A stretch of 64,000 nucleotides of DNA, taken from Physcomitrium patens. Taxonomy: Eukaryota; Streptophyta; Bryopsida; Funariales; Funariaceae. Under the pieces are notes generated by a model, which saw only the letters and a program-made list of their open reading frames with translations, did no database searches and had not been told where the DNA came from. A program made the translations under genes and the position numbers. Positions 1 to 10,970 of the stretch are shown here, piece by piece. Location: contig NC_037269.1 in assembly GCF_000002425.4 (NCBI RefSeq), positions 15,599-79,598 on the forward strand. Direction: 5' to 3'. Numbering within the stretch: position 1 is the stretch's first letter; every line of letters starts with the position of its first letter.

Positions 1-918
1 ATTGATATCATTGTTTATATGAAGACTATCACTTTTGAAGCACAATGTTTCTCCTCTTGTGACAAGTTTCTATATGCAGTGAGAGTCCTTAATATAACAT
101 ATTCTATATTCATCCAAACGTAGACTATCATCACTGATATTAAAATCCTCTCTCAAAGATGGCATAGCTCTTTCTTGATACTTCCATCTCGACTTAACTT
201 CAATATAGTGTTTTCACATTCCATTTTATGTTGATTGTTTGAATTCAAATTTAAAATGGATTGGTTTAATGGGATGTTTTCTTAATCTACTTCAATTCTT
301 ATTCCAATTCAAATATTATAATTATTCTAATATATAATATGTAGATGTTATATTATTTCTAATTCTACTTGCAACCTTTTTTTTTGTTGTAATTTTAATA
401 TTAGATTTTATAATAGAGTTATCTGTAATAAAAATACAAAGAAAAATTTGATTTCTATTGTCCAAATTATTCAAAGTAATATAGTATCTTAATTAATGAT
501 ATGATTGTATTTGATTAGCATTACTAATAACATCATATAGAAAAATTAATATGGCATCTATCCCTCTCCTATTTGCTATACTTTATGTCAATGGATAGTT
601 TTGAAGTTTAAGTTTGATACATATTGGCAATTGAGATGGAACAACAAGCACTATATTAATAATTGATATGTATATTATAATGTCTATATTGATATTATAA
701 GAATTGATTGTAGATGCAATGTTTGTTTGAATAGATGCAATGTTTGTTTGAATAGATGCAATATAAAATTGACCATTGCTTGAATTACACATTTTCTATA
801 TAATATTATATTTTCTTCTATTTTTAAAATTTAATGAATTATTTTGAGGTTAAAAAGATTCAACCTCATTAATAGGAGTTACCATGGCCATTACACCTTC
901 ATGTGGTTTGTACTATAA
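1..918. other. AT-rich stretch without a gene (copy 1)
   Basis: I see no supported gene. At 713-762 a 21-bp unit (gatgcaatgtttgtttgaata) is repeated about two and a half times. The short minus-strand reading frame over it (583-792, with a repeated IASIQTN peptide) is a by-product of that repeat. If the Helitron 3' end lies on this side of Rep, I could not identify its CTRR terminus. Confidence 0.6.
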
Positions 919-1344
919 TTATTGTCTAAAACAAAATACTATTAATGATAGAGTTCTAATTAGCTTGTCATGAGGTAGTCCAATCATGGCATGTTGGTCA
1001 AAATCTTCTATCTTGCAAAATTCAAAAATTCCAAAGTCTTGTTGACTACTACCACTAGCACTATTAGATTCATATCTATCTTCAAAGTATTCACTTCTTT
1101 CATCTCTTTTCATATCAAATTGATAATCATCAAATTCACAACCATCTAAATCAAAATCATAATTATTATAAAAAATATCTTCATTATCAAAGTTGTTGGT
1201 ATCAAAATTATCTTCTATTTGGGATTGCTCCCCTTGCCTTCTTTTTCTTTGATCCTCTCTTTTCCTTCGATCCTTCCACCTCTGCTGGATCATTCCCTCC
1301 TCTTTTGCCTTGCCCCCCTGAGTCAAGGGTTTATCTTTGCACAA
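919..1344 (-). CDS. Unrecognised acidic ORF beside Helitron Rep (copy 1)
   Basis: This is a 141-residue open frame that I do not recognise. Residues about 8-40 are strongly basic (runs of K, R, Q); residues about 42-95 are strongly acidic and rich in D, N, F and Y; the rest is Ser-rich and then mixed. It overlaps the end of the broken Rep reading frame by 14 bases, in another frame, where a Helitron Rep would normally continue toward its helicase domain. It has no catalytic motif and could be a decayed element ORF or chance. The copy at 14,530-14,955 has the same protein. The low-complexity composition lowers confidence that it is expressed. Confidence 0.25.
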   Translation of the reverse strand: MCKDKPLTQGGKAKEEGMIQQRWKDRRKREDQRKRRQGEQSQIEDNFDTNNFDNEDIFYNNYDFDLDGCEFDDYQFDMKRDERSEYFEDRYESNSASGSSQQDFGIFEFCKIEDFDQHAMIGLPHDKLIRTLSLIVFCFRQ

Positions 1345-2745
1345 CCCATCGATTATCTAAACGGATAATTTGTCCACGTATGCGTTTCTCAACATATCGA
1401 CCTTGGTTTCGATGACGGTACAAAACATGATCGTCACCATCCACCATGGTGGTATCTTGAGCTTGCATCGGATAATTCTTTGTACATCTATTGTCTTCTA
1501 TGCATGAACAATTGAAATTGTCCAAACCACATGGTCCATGCATCATGTGCTTAGCAACTGCAGCATATAATTGCGGCTGTCTCTCTAAATCTGGAATTTC
1601 TGCACATACTATTTTATCTATAAGGTCACAATCATTAACCTTGTCTTTTAACCAAAGAAGAATGTGTGCATGTCAAAGACCACATTTTTGAAATTCAATA
1701 GTATAACAAAAAGCAATAGTCTCTCCCATGACATTCTTTTCGGTAATCTCATCCATCAAGGCTCTTAACTCGAGCTCAAAAACATGCACGACAACATCTA
1801 GACGATCTGGAGGACTTTGACCTGGCTCAAGTTCATCAAGAATCTCAAGCCAGGTCGGATTACATGTCATTGTTACAAACAAATCAGGTTTTCCAAAAAC
1901 TCTAACTAAAACCATAAAGTCACTCCAGTATCTATTTTAAAAGCCGGTGACCATCCACATCGCCCATCAGGAAACAACAAAGGATAAGATAAAGCATCAT
2001 ATGTTGGATGAATTTCTTTTATTCGTAATAAATCTCCACCATGTTGGTGAAGAATAATATCTCTACCAAAATTCATGTATTGTTCATCAAGAACAACTGC
2101 AGCAACTTCTGAAACTACTTGGCGATTATATCGATGGGGATGTTCACCAGAAGGAATCTCACCTGAGATACAAAGTCCCATGTTTTGTCCCCTCTGAAGA
2201 ACATCATGTGAAGACTTGAAACCACGAACCAATGCATTTATGGATTCTAAAACTTCTTGAATGTTATTAACAGTATCACGATGAAGATCATCAAAAATCT
2301 CCATACGACGATTTGTTTGTAAATCATCATCCAAGAAATAAATTTGTGTAAATCTAGCACCTTGGTCTATATCGGGTTGTAAATTTCCAATGTGATGGCA
2401 TAACTCTCAGTTTACACGAAAAGTATATACCCCTCTACCTTCAACTTGGCTAGACTGAAACTTACTACGCATACTTGTAAATGCAAAAGCTTGATTATAT
2501 TTTCGAATGGATTTAAGAAACTCTCGAGATTTAGGTGTTGTGCCCATATAAAGCTCATTGAGCAATGGATGGACAATGGAGTGATTAACATGTTCATTAG
2601 CAATTTTGCCACTGTAACAACAAATGGTATTTTTTTCTTTTTTAAAACAAAATGCCAAAAATTTGGAACATTGGATGCACATTGATCCAATACTATGAAC
2701 ATTGACATCTAAAAAATCATCGATAGTAGACAAAGCAAGAGCCAT
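1331..2745 (-). pseudogene. Helitron Rep (HUH replication initiator), broken, copy 1
   Basis: A Helitron rolling-circle transposase read right to left in several frames. At the start (2,745-2,407) is a Cys-rich segment with CSKFLAFC- and CC-type zinc-binding residues. Next (2,334-1,906) comes the stretch with HPTYDALSYPLLFPDGRCGW, typical of the start of the Helitron_like_N domain. Then (1,915-1,673) GKPDLFVTMTCNPTWLEI and YTIEFQKCGL lead into the HUH site, read as H-A-H at about 1,664-1,672. Downstream are HGPCG, CTKNYP and LDNRWVV, all family hallmarks. The gene is broken: there are frame changes near 2,370 and 1,910, and a TGA codon lies directly before the first HUH histidine. No helicase domain follows LDNRWVV within the unit, so the element cannot be autonomous. 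Rep normally nicks and transfers single strands during transposition. Confidence 0.85.
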
Positions 2746-2769
2746 TTTCTAGAAAGATAATAAAAAATT

Positions 2770-2889
2770 AAGATTTATGATAGGATGATGAAGATCCTAT
2801 CATAAATCTTAGAATCCACAAAGATTAAAAGAAGATTATCAAAAAAATAAGATTTAGTGTAGGATAACAAAAATCCTATTCTAAATCTT
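2770..2889. repeat. Twin hairpins upstream of Rep (copy 1)
   Basis: Two stem-loops lie head to tail about 25 bp upstream of the Rep start. The first has a perfect 17-bp stem (left arm AAGATTTATGATAGGAT, 2,770-2,786; right arm 2,794-2,810) and a 7-nt loop. The second (arms 2,849-2,865 and 2,873-2,889, 7-nt loop) has a 17-bp stem with two mismatches, and the two stems are alike. They lie between the Rep start and the end of the hAT remnant. They could be Rep-related structure, the end of a small inverted-repeat element, or a transcript structure. Confidence 0.85.
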
Positions 2890-2929
2890 AAAAACTCTAC
2901 AAAGATTTAAAATATGATCAAAATTAGGA

Positions 2930-3760
2930 CCATTATTTTATTCATCATCATCCACGTCTTCTTCATTGGATTCATTATTAAAGTGAATTTGATTCAGTTC
3001 AAACCATTGGACATGTTTAGGCCTTCTTCAATACTTTAAGAGCCTATTATTGGTATAAATATAGACCAAGTCTTTTACTTGACTAGATTGAAGACAATTG
3101 TGGACCTTATTGTGTACAAATGAATATATGTTCTAATTATGCTAGTACAATGATTCAAAATATACTTGTGCAAGAATTCTTTTTATAATAATTTGACAAG
3201 CTTTAGTCCCACCACCTATAGCATCTCACCACTCATAGAAAAGAGCATCATATATATTGAAATATATTGCCTCAACAAAAAATTCATTTTTTTTTTCAAG
3301 AAAATCTTCAAATTAGTTAAGAACATGCACATATGTTTGATCATCATGGGTCAATTTTTTAAAAATTCTATTCAAAATTCTCTTTGATTGCTCATGTTTA
3401 TAGAAGGGGGCTTAACCACATAAGAATAGATTTAATATTCTATCAGCTTACTGAAGATCAATCAACATCAAGATCCGCTATTCTCAAATGACTAAAGGAT
3501 TCTTTGAGCAAGTTCTAAATCCATGTAAAAAAATTGTTTTGTAAATCCTTGAATGTGAGTCTTCAAATCAGACATAATCCTCTATACCTTGTCTATAATA
3601 GGTTCTTTTCCATCAAACATGTGAAGAACCTTTATAATTGGTATCACTATGTATAAGAATTTTTTACATGTGTTTTTTAATCCATCTAAGCATATTGACT
3701 ACTATAGAGCAGAGTTCTTCATATATGTTATAAAATATCTCTTTTTTAATTCACTCATAA
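2930..3760 (-). pseudogene. hAT-family transposase remnant, copy 1
   Basis: Reading right to left, short stretches match the C-terminal half of plant hAT transposases. Near 3,610 is IIKVLHMFDGKEP (family pattern PLIKVLRLVDGD). Between about 3,240 and 3,000 is the dimerisation region: EW-DAIGGGTKACQIIIKRILAQ, then HNKVHNCLQSSQVKDLVYIY, the counterpart of the usual KVRNRL..RVEDLVYVHTNLRL. It ends in an acidic tail near 2,937. At least six stop codons interrupt it and the N-terminal half, with the BED finger and the first catalytic residues, is not recognisable. Terminal inverted repeats were not found. It is clearly old relative to the duplication that copied it. Confidence 0.75.
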
Positions 3761-6480
3761 ATGTGGAACTTTCATCATCAATGATTATTCTTTATAATAC
3801 ATTGTGTATTTGAAGAAGGCAAATTATCATAATGAAGTTTATGGCAAAACGGTATCATGATGCAACACAACCAATAGGTGAAAGAGTGTGGAAATTATTG
3901 TAATATAGGAAATCTTAGTTCAAAGTATTAGAAAAAATTATCTTTAAAATATAATTAGTGGTGAAAAGAGTAGTAAAATTAAAAGGTATCAATGCTGCCT
4001 TTTAGAAAGGTGACTTCTACTTTGTAGGACCATAAATAAGGCAAAACAAAGTAGGTTGAAAAAATAAATAATATAGGTATCTTTAGAAGGAAGTTAAGAG
4101 TAAATTCTAGCAAAATTTATTTAGAAAAATTAAATATTGGCATCCAAAGAAGGCTAGTTATGAACTAGGATCAAAATCAGACCTTGAGGCACAAAATCGA
4201 GTCTTGATGACGATTTCGGGACTCTTTGGTAGATTGGAGAAAAGAACTTGATAGCAGACAAAATAAGGTTTCTATAAGCATTGGTTTTGGGCAATTTGAA
4301 GTTATTATGACTTTGTAAGATATATCAAGGGTTTGAAGATGACATTATTAATATTCTCAAGAAGAATACTAAATTTTTTAAAATGCACTAAAAATCCAAA
4401 AATAGGATCTAAAACTCAAAACAGTACTAAAAACACAAAATAGTACTAAAACAGTACTAAAATCTCAAAAACAGCACTATTGGACTTCAAAACAGAACTG
4501 TTATAAAAAAGCTCCCAAATACACTAGAACATCACTCTTTTATTCATTTCTCTTGTGACACAAAGTCAAAGGCCCCCCATGTCACTTATGCATGTCTCTC
4601 TCCTTTCATTGGCTCCATTATACAACTTGACTTAATTGGCACTAGCATTAATTTCATTAACAAGGTATAGTGCTATATATTGATTTTTTTCTCCTTTTGG
4701 TTCATTCTCTATCTACAACCTTAAACTAATGCATTAGTAAAAATAAAAATCCCATTTTAGTCAAATTGTATTAATTGTATGTAAATCTCTATTCACACTA
4801 TAATCCTTTTCTAATTTAATTTTTTCCAACTAACGGCCCTCTTTATCTTTTTGCCCATCTCCTCTTAAATCTAAAGAAAAACATGGAAGAAAAATTAACA
4901 AAGATTTTTTAAAAAAAAATTAAAATTTAAAATAATAAAAAAGAACAAGTGATCATTAATTACATGCCTCCTTTGTAAGAATTTGGGCACCAAGTTGCAG
5001 CTTATCTATTTGGTAAGAGTTTTGAATTGCATTGTATTGGTCCAGATTTAAAATTGTTTGGCCCATATGAGCAATGTTTTCTCCATGGGGCTTAGGGGTT
5101 GATAAAGATTCATCTGTAGGAAAATTTACAAGTAAGCTACTGCCCTTAAACCTTGAGCTAAGAACAAGATGCAAAAATCAATGATTTTAATCATTAATCC
5201 AACTAAGTGGTTATCACTATTTATTTTAAATTCTACATTTTGTCCCTAATCTTTTATTATTTAATCTTTACATTATACAACTGATTTTTATATGACACTG
5301 GTTCCAGTAGACCCTATAATGGTACCTTCTACAAGTACTTCATCACAAATCTCAACCCTGGCCATAAGTAGAGACCAATGAGCCTCCACAAAATAGATCA
5401 GCCCAAACCACAATGAGATTTTGCTACTTCCATGGCCACTGCCAAAGCCCTACTTATAGTTATATTTTTGTAATAGATATTCATGTGTGTAGCACATGAT
5501 ATAATGTCTAAGTGTTACATTGAGAATTTATTTGCATTGAAGCAAAACCAAATTATTACTGAATAAGTTCTCCACTTCCAAACCAATCTCTAATAAAATA
5601 ATAAGCTATCACTGAAATAAACATTTCAACAAGCTTCTTTTTCTCTCATTCCTTGATTGATTGATTGATTTATTTATTTTTGTTAAATTAATTTTTTATA
5701 ACATTTTTTTTCTTTATTTTTCTTTTTGGCTTCTTTATGCGCATCATTTACAATGATTTGCATAATTGATCAGCAGAGAAATGATAAGTAAATAAATAAC
5801 TAAATAATTTTATTTTGAAGAAAACCACATCATTAAATTGGTTTCAATATACAACCCTTTGGTGTATTTTCTGTGAAATAACTTTGAAAGTTATCTCCTA
5901 GAAATCATTTGAATTAGAAGTTTTTGAGGTTTCTAATATTTCCATCACCATTATAAAGATCTTAGTGATGGAGAAAATTTAAATTTTTCTTCATGTCATA
6001 AAATTAAAAAATATTTTCTTGAGTCCAATTGAAAACTCTAAAATATAAGTTGAAATTAAAACATATTTTCTTGAGTCCAATTGAAAACTTCAAAATATAA
6101 GTTGAAATTAAAACATATTTTCTTGAGTCCAATTGAAAACTCCAAAATACAAGTTGAAATACAATAGACATATATAAAGATGAATTTATTTAAGTACAAT
6201 TTTTCAACTATTAAAACAATTACAATTATAAGATGATTAATTATTTTTTATTGATTTGCTTTTAGATGTTGGTCAATGCAGGAGTGTAATGGGATTGAAA
6301 GAAACCACTAAAACATCCAAATGCTTATTAACAAGATATAACCAACAAATTCTATGTATCTTTAAAAATGAAGTTTTAAAGGAGACTTAGGACTTAAGTC
6401 TTTCTCAGACTTTGTAAATTCTATTAAAAAATCCATGATATTCGTTCTTACAGAGTGCAATTGAACGTTCCAACAAGCAC
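3761..6480. other. Long AT-rich spacer without a clear gene (copy 1)
   Basis: No supported gene. Short repeats of AAAACAGTACTAAAA type lie at about 4,405-4,500. A 72-residue minus-strand frame at 4,956-5,174 has ordinary, non-repetitive composition and could be an exon fragment of a captured or decayed gene, but nothing in it is recognisable. A ttga-repeat is at about 5,655. Confidence 0.5.
6011..6165. repeat. Three tandem 52-bp units (copy 1)
   Basis: The unit begins at about 6,011, 6,063 and 6,115; each contains TTCTTGAGTCCAATTGAAAA followed by an AAGTTGAAAT tail. Only a few positions differ between units. The function is unknown. Confidence 0.9.
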
Positions 6481-6511
6481 CCATGTTAGCTAATTCATTT
6501 ATAACAACACT

Positions 6512-6916
6512 ATGGAGGAGTTCATTCCATCATATCCTAGTATGTTAGATAATAATTTTGTTGATAACTTATGGAAGGAAAAGAAGTTTTATAAAACAAA
6601 AAAATTAAACAAATCAAGTCTATATCCTCATCAGGAAATTGTAAGGAGATTTATGTTGCCTCAAATGCCATATAATAACCTATTGCTATTTCATAATGTT
6701 GAATCAGGAAAGACATTTACATCTATAACAATTGTTGAATCTCATAAGTTTTGCAAAGGAAGAGCACTTATTCTTGTGAGAGGTAGAACATCTACTGATA
6801 ACTTTAAGGACCAGATTCATAAGTGGCTAGGTAGAGAAGTAAAATATTATGAAATAAAAAAGTACATCTCCTTTGCAAATAAGATTTTCATTGAAAATCC
6901 TAAATCTAAATCCTAA
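6512..6916 (+). mobile_element. Fossil part: N-terminal helicase region
   Basis: Residues 1-30 (IPSYPSMLDNNFV...) look like the start of NCLDV D6/D11 helicases. Residues about 41-50 give LYPHQEIVRRF, the Q-like 'HQ' entry of the family. Residues about 56-70 (YNNLLLFH followed by a P-loop region ending GKT) correspond to helicase motif I, and RALILVRG to motif Ia. The start was chosen at the ATG because the family's conserved opening follows directly. It belongs with the minus-strand part to its right. Confidence 0.65.
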
Positions 6917-6917
6917 A

Positions 6918-8125
6918 TCATATAATATCTATAATATTTTCTTGATTAGTTTCATATGTAAGTAAATACAAGAATATATCCATAATCATATATTTGCTAT
7001 GTGAATCTATGCATCTGCCTCTATTGATGCTTCTCAGATCCTTAAGTGACCTTTCTTTGTTTTCAGATAAAGAGTTACATATTCTAAACTTATTATCTCC
7101 ATTAGAGAATAGAGCATATATCTTATGCTTTGTTTCCATTATCTCTCTAGAATGCTTTGACTTTGATATTATCTTCTGTATTATGTCAAGCTCATCATCT
7201 GTATCTACTGTCTTCCAAGTACTATCTAATACTCTTATTTTCATAAATGCTTTGAATGATTCTGAAGATAAAGAATATGAATAATTATCTTTTGCAGTTC
7301 TGTATGACAGTATATGATAATACTTGTCATTGATACAATCAAAGGAATTTTCAAAGAACAAACTAATATTCTTGTTACCACTTAGTATTGCTAACTCAAA
7401 CAGGTGCACCTTCTACAATATTGTTATTGATGATATAATATATATAAGATCTCTCTTGTCTTTATATACTACCTTTGTGAAATAATTAACATTTATATTA
7501 ATGCGTTGTTTGAAAATTGATAAGTGTATATTTCTATTAGAAGTAATAGTAGAATCTAGGTGTATCATATCTCTTATTTTTTTGATCTTTGTTCCATTAT
7601 CAATAGTAATACCTTTTCCAATTAAAGCTTTTATTACATTTTTTTTAGTGCTTAATAATGTGCTTATACCACCTATTGAAAGAATTTTTGTTGATTCAAT
7701 AATAATCTTTTATATAAAATCTTTCAAATCCTTATAATACCATAAGAGATGCATTGATATATCACCACCAAATCCATTTCTTATTGCAGTAGTTTTAATG
7801 TTTAAATAATAATCAATATAAGAACTTCTTATAACGATCTCTACATCTTCAATACACTTTGATTTTTCTTCTGAGATTAGATATTTTTACATATCTATGC
7901 TTACAGATGGTACACACTTATTGCTCTTATCTGCAAGAGCTACATGTCTGTAAACATGTATTGACCTTTCTTCAACCTTCAAAAGATCACGTAATTGGCT
8001 TCTTACTGCTCTTCCAATTGCATGCACTATTTTTGACTTATTCTAATAAGGAATAATAATATGAACTTGTCTTATATTAGTTAAGCTTACATTCTGTCCA
8101 TTGATTCTACTACCAAGTTTTTATT
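6918..8125 (-). mobile_element. Fossil part: C-terminal helicase region
   Basis: Read right to left, the segment near 8,080-7,990 has INGQNVSLTNIRQVHIIIPY and then AIGRAVRS, the pattern of motifs V and VI in D6/D11 helicases, followed by VEERSIHVYRHVAL. Near 7,890 is LISEEKSKCIEDVE. The last part (7,409-6,918) ends with KFRICNSL, RGRCID and a MDIFLYLLTY tail, the C-terminal pattern I associate with the giant-virus members. It is a broken fossil. The plus-strand frames over this stretch (for example at 6,994 or 7,501) are shadows. Confidence 0.62.
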
Positions 8126-8519
8126 GAAAAAAATCAAATTTGAATTTTTTGGTTAAATTGAGCTAATATATTATCGGATAAGATGAATATGCAATACATA
8201 ACTCATAATGTCTAGAGAATTATTGAATAGAATACCTTGGCTTAGAGAGTTATAAGTATATTGACCTTTAATGAGGGAATTATAGATACCTGACAGTTGG
8301 ATAGAAATGAGTTTGTAGTGTTTTATCCATACCTAGGACCATTCTATCCTTTGAGATTCCTGTTGATCACAAGTTTTGCCCTTGACTAGTAAAAGCCTCA
8401 TAGGACAAAATGTCCCAAGGTGGAGATGAACACTATATGAAATAAATAACTTAGTAGTAAAAAAAAGTTATGGTTTTAATACAAAATAATTCAAATTTAT
8501 AAATGCAACATGAATTTTA

Positions 8520-8555
<36 letters not shown>

Positions 8556-9689
8556 TCTAGGTAGCTCTATTTGTTATTATAATAAGTTTCAATGCTAAAA
8601 TTTGATGTATCATAATAATAATGTTATTTGAAATTACTTGCATGTTACTATATAAAATTATTATTTTTTTTTATCTATGAATGACTTTCATATATTGTAA
8701 TATGTGAATAAAATAAATTATTTTATTTTTGATTGCAAGTTTTTGTTTTGAAAATTAAAATTCATTATAAATAAATTATAAAAATTATAAAATATAGCTA
8801 TAAAATAAACATAATTACATCAAGCTCTTTCCAATTTCAAAGTCATCTTTGTAAATTTTTTTGTGCAATGGACATACAAATCAATTCAATTGATTTGTTA
8901 TTATGTTAGGTTTGTTGTCTCTCAACACAGGTATTGTGATACTCTTTGAAGATGAACAAGATATTGTTGCAAATGTAGATTGATGGATAAATGCCATATT
9001 TAAATTAGAAATGGAATAATGTGTGCATCCACAAAGATTACAATATAGGTATGTTTTGATTCTATTTTTTTATTTTCACACAAAGTACATGAAAAGTGGA
9101 AATTGCTCATATTTTCATTTATATTCAATTTAATTTATTTTAAAATTAAAACTTTGAAATATTTGACATCTATTCAGTAATATTAAATAATATTATTTTA
9201 CAAAAATAAACACATAAGTTATCTTGTAATTTTAAATTTGACTATCTCATTGTATTGAAATAACATTTGATTATGATTACATCAGTGCATTTAAAGATAT
9301 TTTAAAAAATTATATAATTTTCTATAAAAAAATCACCTAATATTAATTATTTAATTTTCATTTATACTTAGGTATATTTTTAGTAAAAATTAAAATTTAA
9401 AACATTAAATCTACAATGTATGAAACATCAATTAAAGGTGACATGTAAAATTTTAAATGTAAGTTTTTAAATTACATAATTGAAATTATGTAATATTAAC
9501 GATTAAAATTTTATACATTAAAAATAATTTAATAATTTAAAAATCAAACATGTTATAAAATCTTTTTTTAGTTTCTACATTATAAAATTACTTGATTGTG
9601 TTTAGAATGAAGACTGGACTTAGGCTTGTCTACATCACAAATGTTATAAATTTCTAGAGATGATGAACTTGTCTCTTTTACCAAAATTG
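8126..9689. other. AT-rich spacer without a gene (copy 1)
   Basis: I see no gene. A (TA)n microsatellite of 31 bp lies at 8,523-8,553. The 10-bp indel that distinguishes the two copies lies near 8,631, in a short direct repeat (atttg), which suggests slippage. Confidence 0.7.
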
Positions 9690-10970
9690 ATGGTAGGATT
9701 TAGGTTAAAACTCAAGTGCTTTAAAATATACAATTGATTATTTAAGTACACCTTGTCAAACATCATGATTATAACCTTCCATAAAATTATAGCAAGTTAA
9801 GATCTAAGTACACTTAATTATAAAAGTTGAGTGTTTGTATGCATTTTGAATGACAGCCTGAACTTAATTCGCTTTAAAAATGTTGTCAATTAAAACCTGA
9901 GTAATTTGAAATCTAAAATATAAATATTCCAATGAATCTTATCAAATATCTTGAACTTAGTCTGCCTTAAAACTATTGCAGATTAAGTGTCAAGTGCATT
10001 TAAATCTAAGATATAAAAATCCCAAATGCATCTTGTCAAATCTCATTTGCTCAACCTGTCATAAAATTGTTACAAATTGATGTCTAAGTGCATTGAAATA
10101 TAAAAGTTGAATGTTTGAATGGGACTTTATAAATCTTCAAGGCTTAATTTGCCATGAAAATATGGCAGGTTAAGGCCCAAGTGCATTGGAATGTAGAAGT
10201 TGAATGTTTGAATATGTCTTACCAAATATCTTCCCAAATATATTTAGCTTAAACTTGCCATAAAAAAGTTGTAGGTTATGTTCCAAGTGCACTGAGATTT
10301 ATAAAATGGATATTTCAATACATCTTTTAAAATATCTTGAACTTAACTTGCCAACAATTGTTATTGATTAACTCAAGCACATTGAAATGTAGAATTTGAA
10401 TGTTTGAATGTGTCTTGACAAAATTCTTGGATTTAATTTTCTATAAAAGTATTTGGATTAAATCCCAAATTCATTAAAAAAAATACATCATTTCTGAAAA
10501 TAAGAAAATTCATTACCTTGGGGCCTCAAATCAAAATTTAATTTAATTTTTGAAAAAGTTTAGAAATAGAAAATGAAATAAGAAAATAGTTTTGAAATAC
10601 CCAACATTAGAAGTCTTGAGTTACTTCCAAATGAAGTCAACTTAGAGTAATCTAGCAAGAGTGAGGATTATCTCATTAGGATTCAAGTGCATTGAGATCA
10701 ATAATATAAATATTCAGAGAATGCATTATTCTTTGATATATTTTGAGTTTAATCCACCATAAAATTATTGTGGATTAAGACACAAGTGCACTAAAATGTT
10801 TAAATTGATAGTTTGAATTTGCTTTATCAAATTTTTTAGGCTTAATCTACCATAGAAATGTTGCAGGTTAAGACACAAGTGAATTATATAATAGAAGTTG
10901 AATGTTTGTGTGTGTCTTGTCAAATCTCTTTGACTTAACCCCTATAAAAATATTCCAAGTACAATGAAAT
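9690..10970. repeat. Degenerate array of ~95-bp hairpin units (copy 1)
   Basis: About eleven diverged units share a layout: an imperfect inverted repeat of CTTAAYYTGCCAT ... ATGGCARGTTAAG type, then AAGTGCATTGAAAT, then TTGAATGTTTGAATG and CTTGTCAAATATCTTG. The clearest stem is at 10,141-10,177 (arms of 15-16 bases, loop gaaaat). Other stem centres lie near 9,785, 9,875, 9,972, 10,067, 10,266, 10,358, 10,445, 10,766, 10,859 and 10,945. A less repetitive stretch interrupts the array at about 10,470-10,680. I know of no named satellite with this layout. Confidence 0.85.

Larger units (their letters stand above)
6512..8125. mobile_element. Giant-virus (NCLDV) helicase fossil, copy 1
   Basis: Two adjoining parts on opposite strands resemble the two ends of a D6/D11-type superfamily 2 helicase of nucleocytoplasmic large DNA viruses, the group that includes the poxvirus early-transcription factor subunit. 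One is an N-terminal part on the plus strand, the other a C-terminal part on the minus strand, lying tail to tail. The family normally runs about 600-1,000 residues or more; here only the two ends are recognised. It is a broken fossil with several breaks. No capsid, polymerase or packaging gene is seen beside it. A linear killer-plasmid type element, which carries a related helicase, is the main alternative origin. It predates the duplication, which carries it twice. Confidence 0.65.

Noticed and set aside
583-792. Short minus-strand frame with repeated IASIQTN
   Set aside because: It is made by a 21-bp tandem repeat and has no other support.
2412-2708. A second minus-strand frame and a plus-strand frame (2,446-2,685) over the Rep N-terminus
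   Set aside because: Shadows of the Rep frame that carries the Cys-rich segment.
6994-7284. Plus-strand open frames over the giant-virus C-terminal part (also 7,501-7,737 and 7,859-8,056)
   Set aside because: They lie opposite the minus-strand helicase part, which has the recognisable motifs; these are shadows.
8523-8553. (TA)n tract as a promoter or origin
   Set aside because: Plain microsatellite with no supporting element nearby.
9690-10970. CRISPR array
   Set aside because: The units are diverged, the spacing is irregular and the context is eukaryotic; these are hairpin tandem repeats, not identical repeats with unique spacers.
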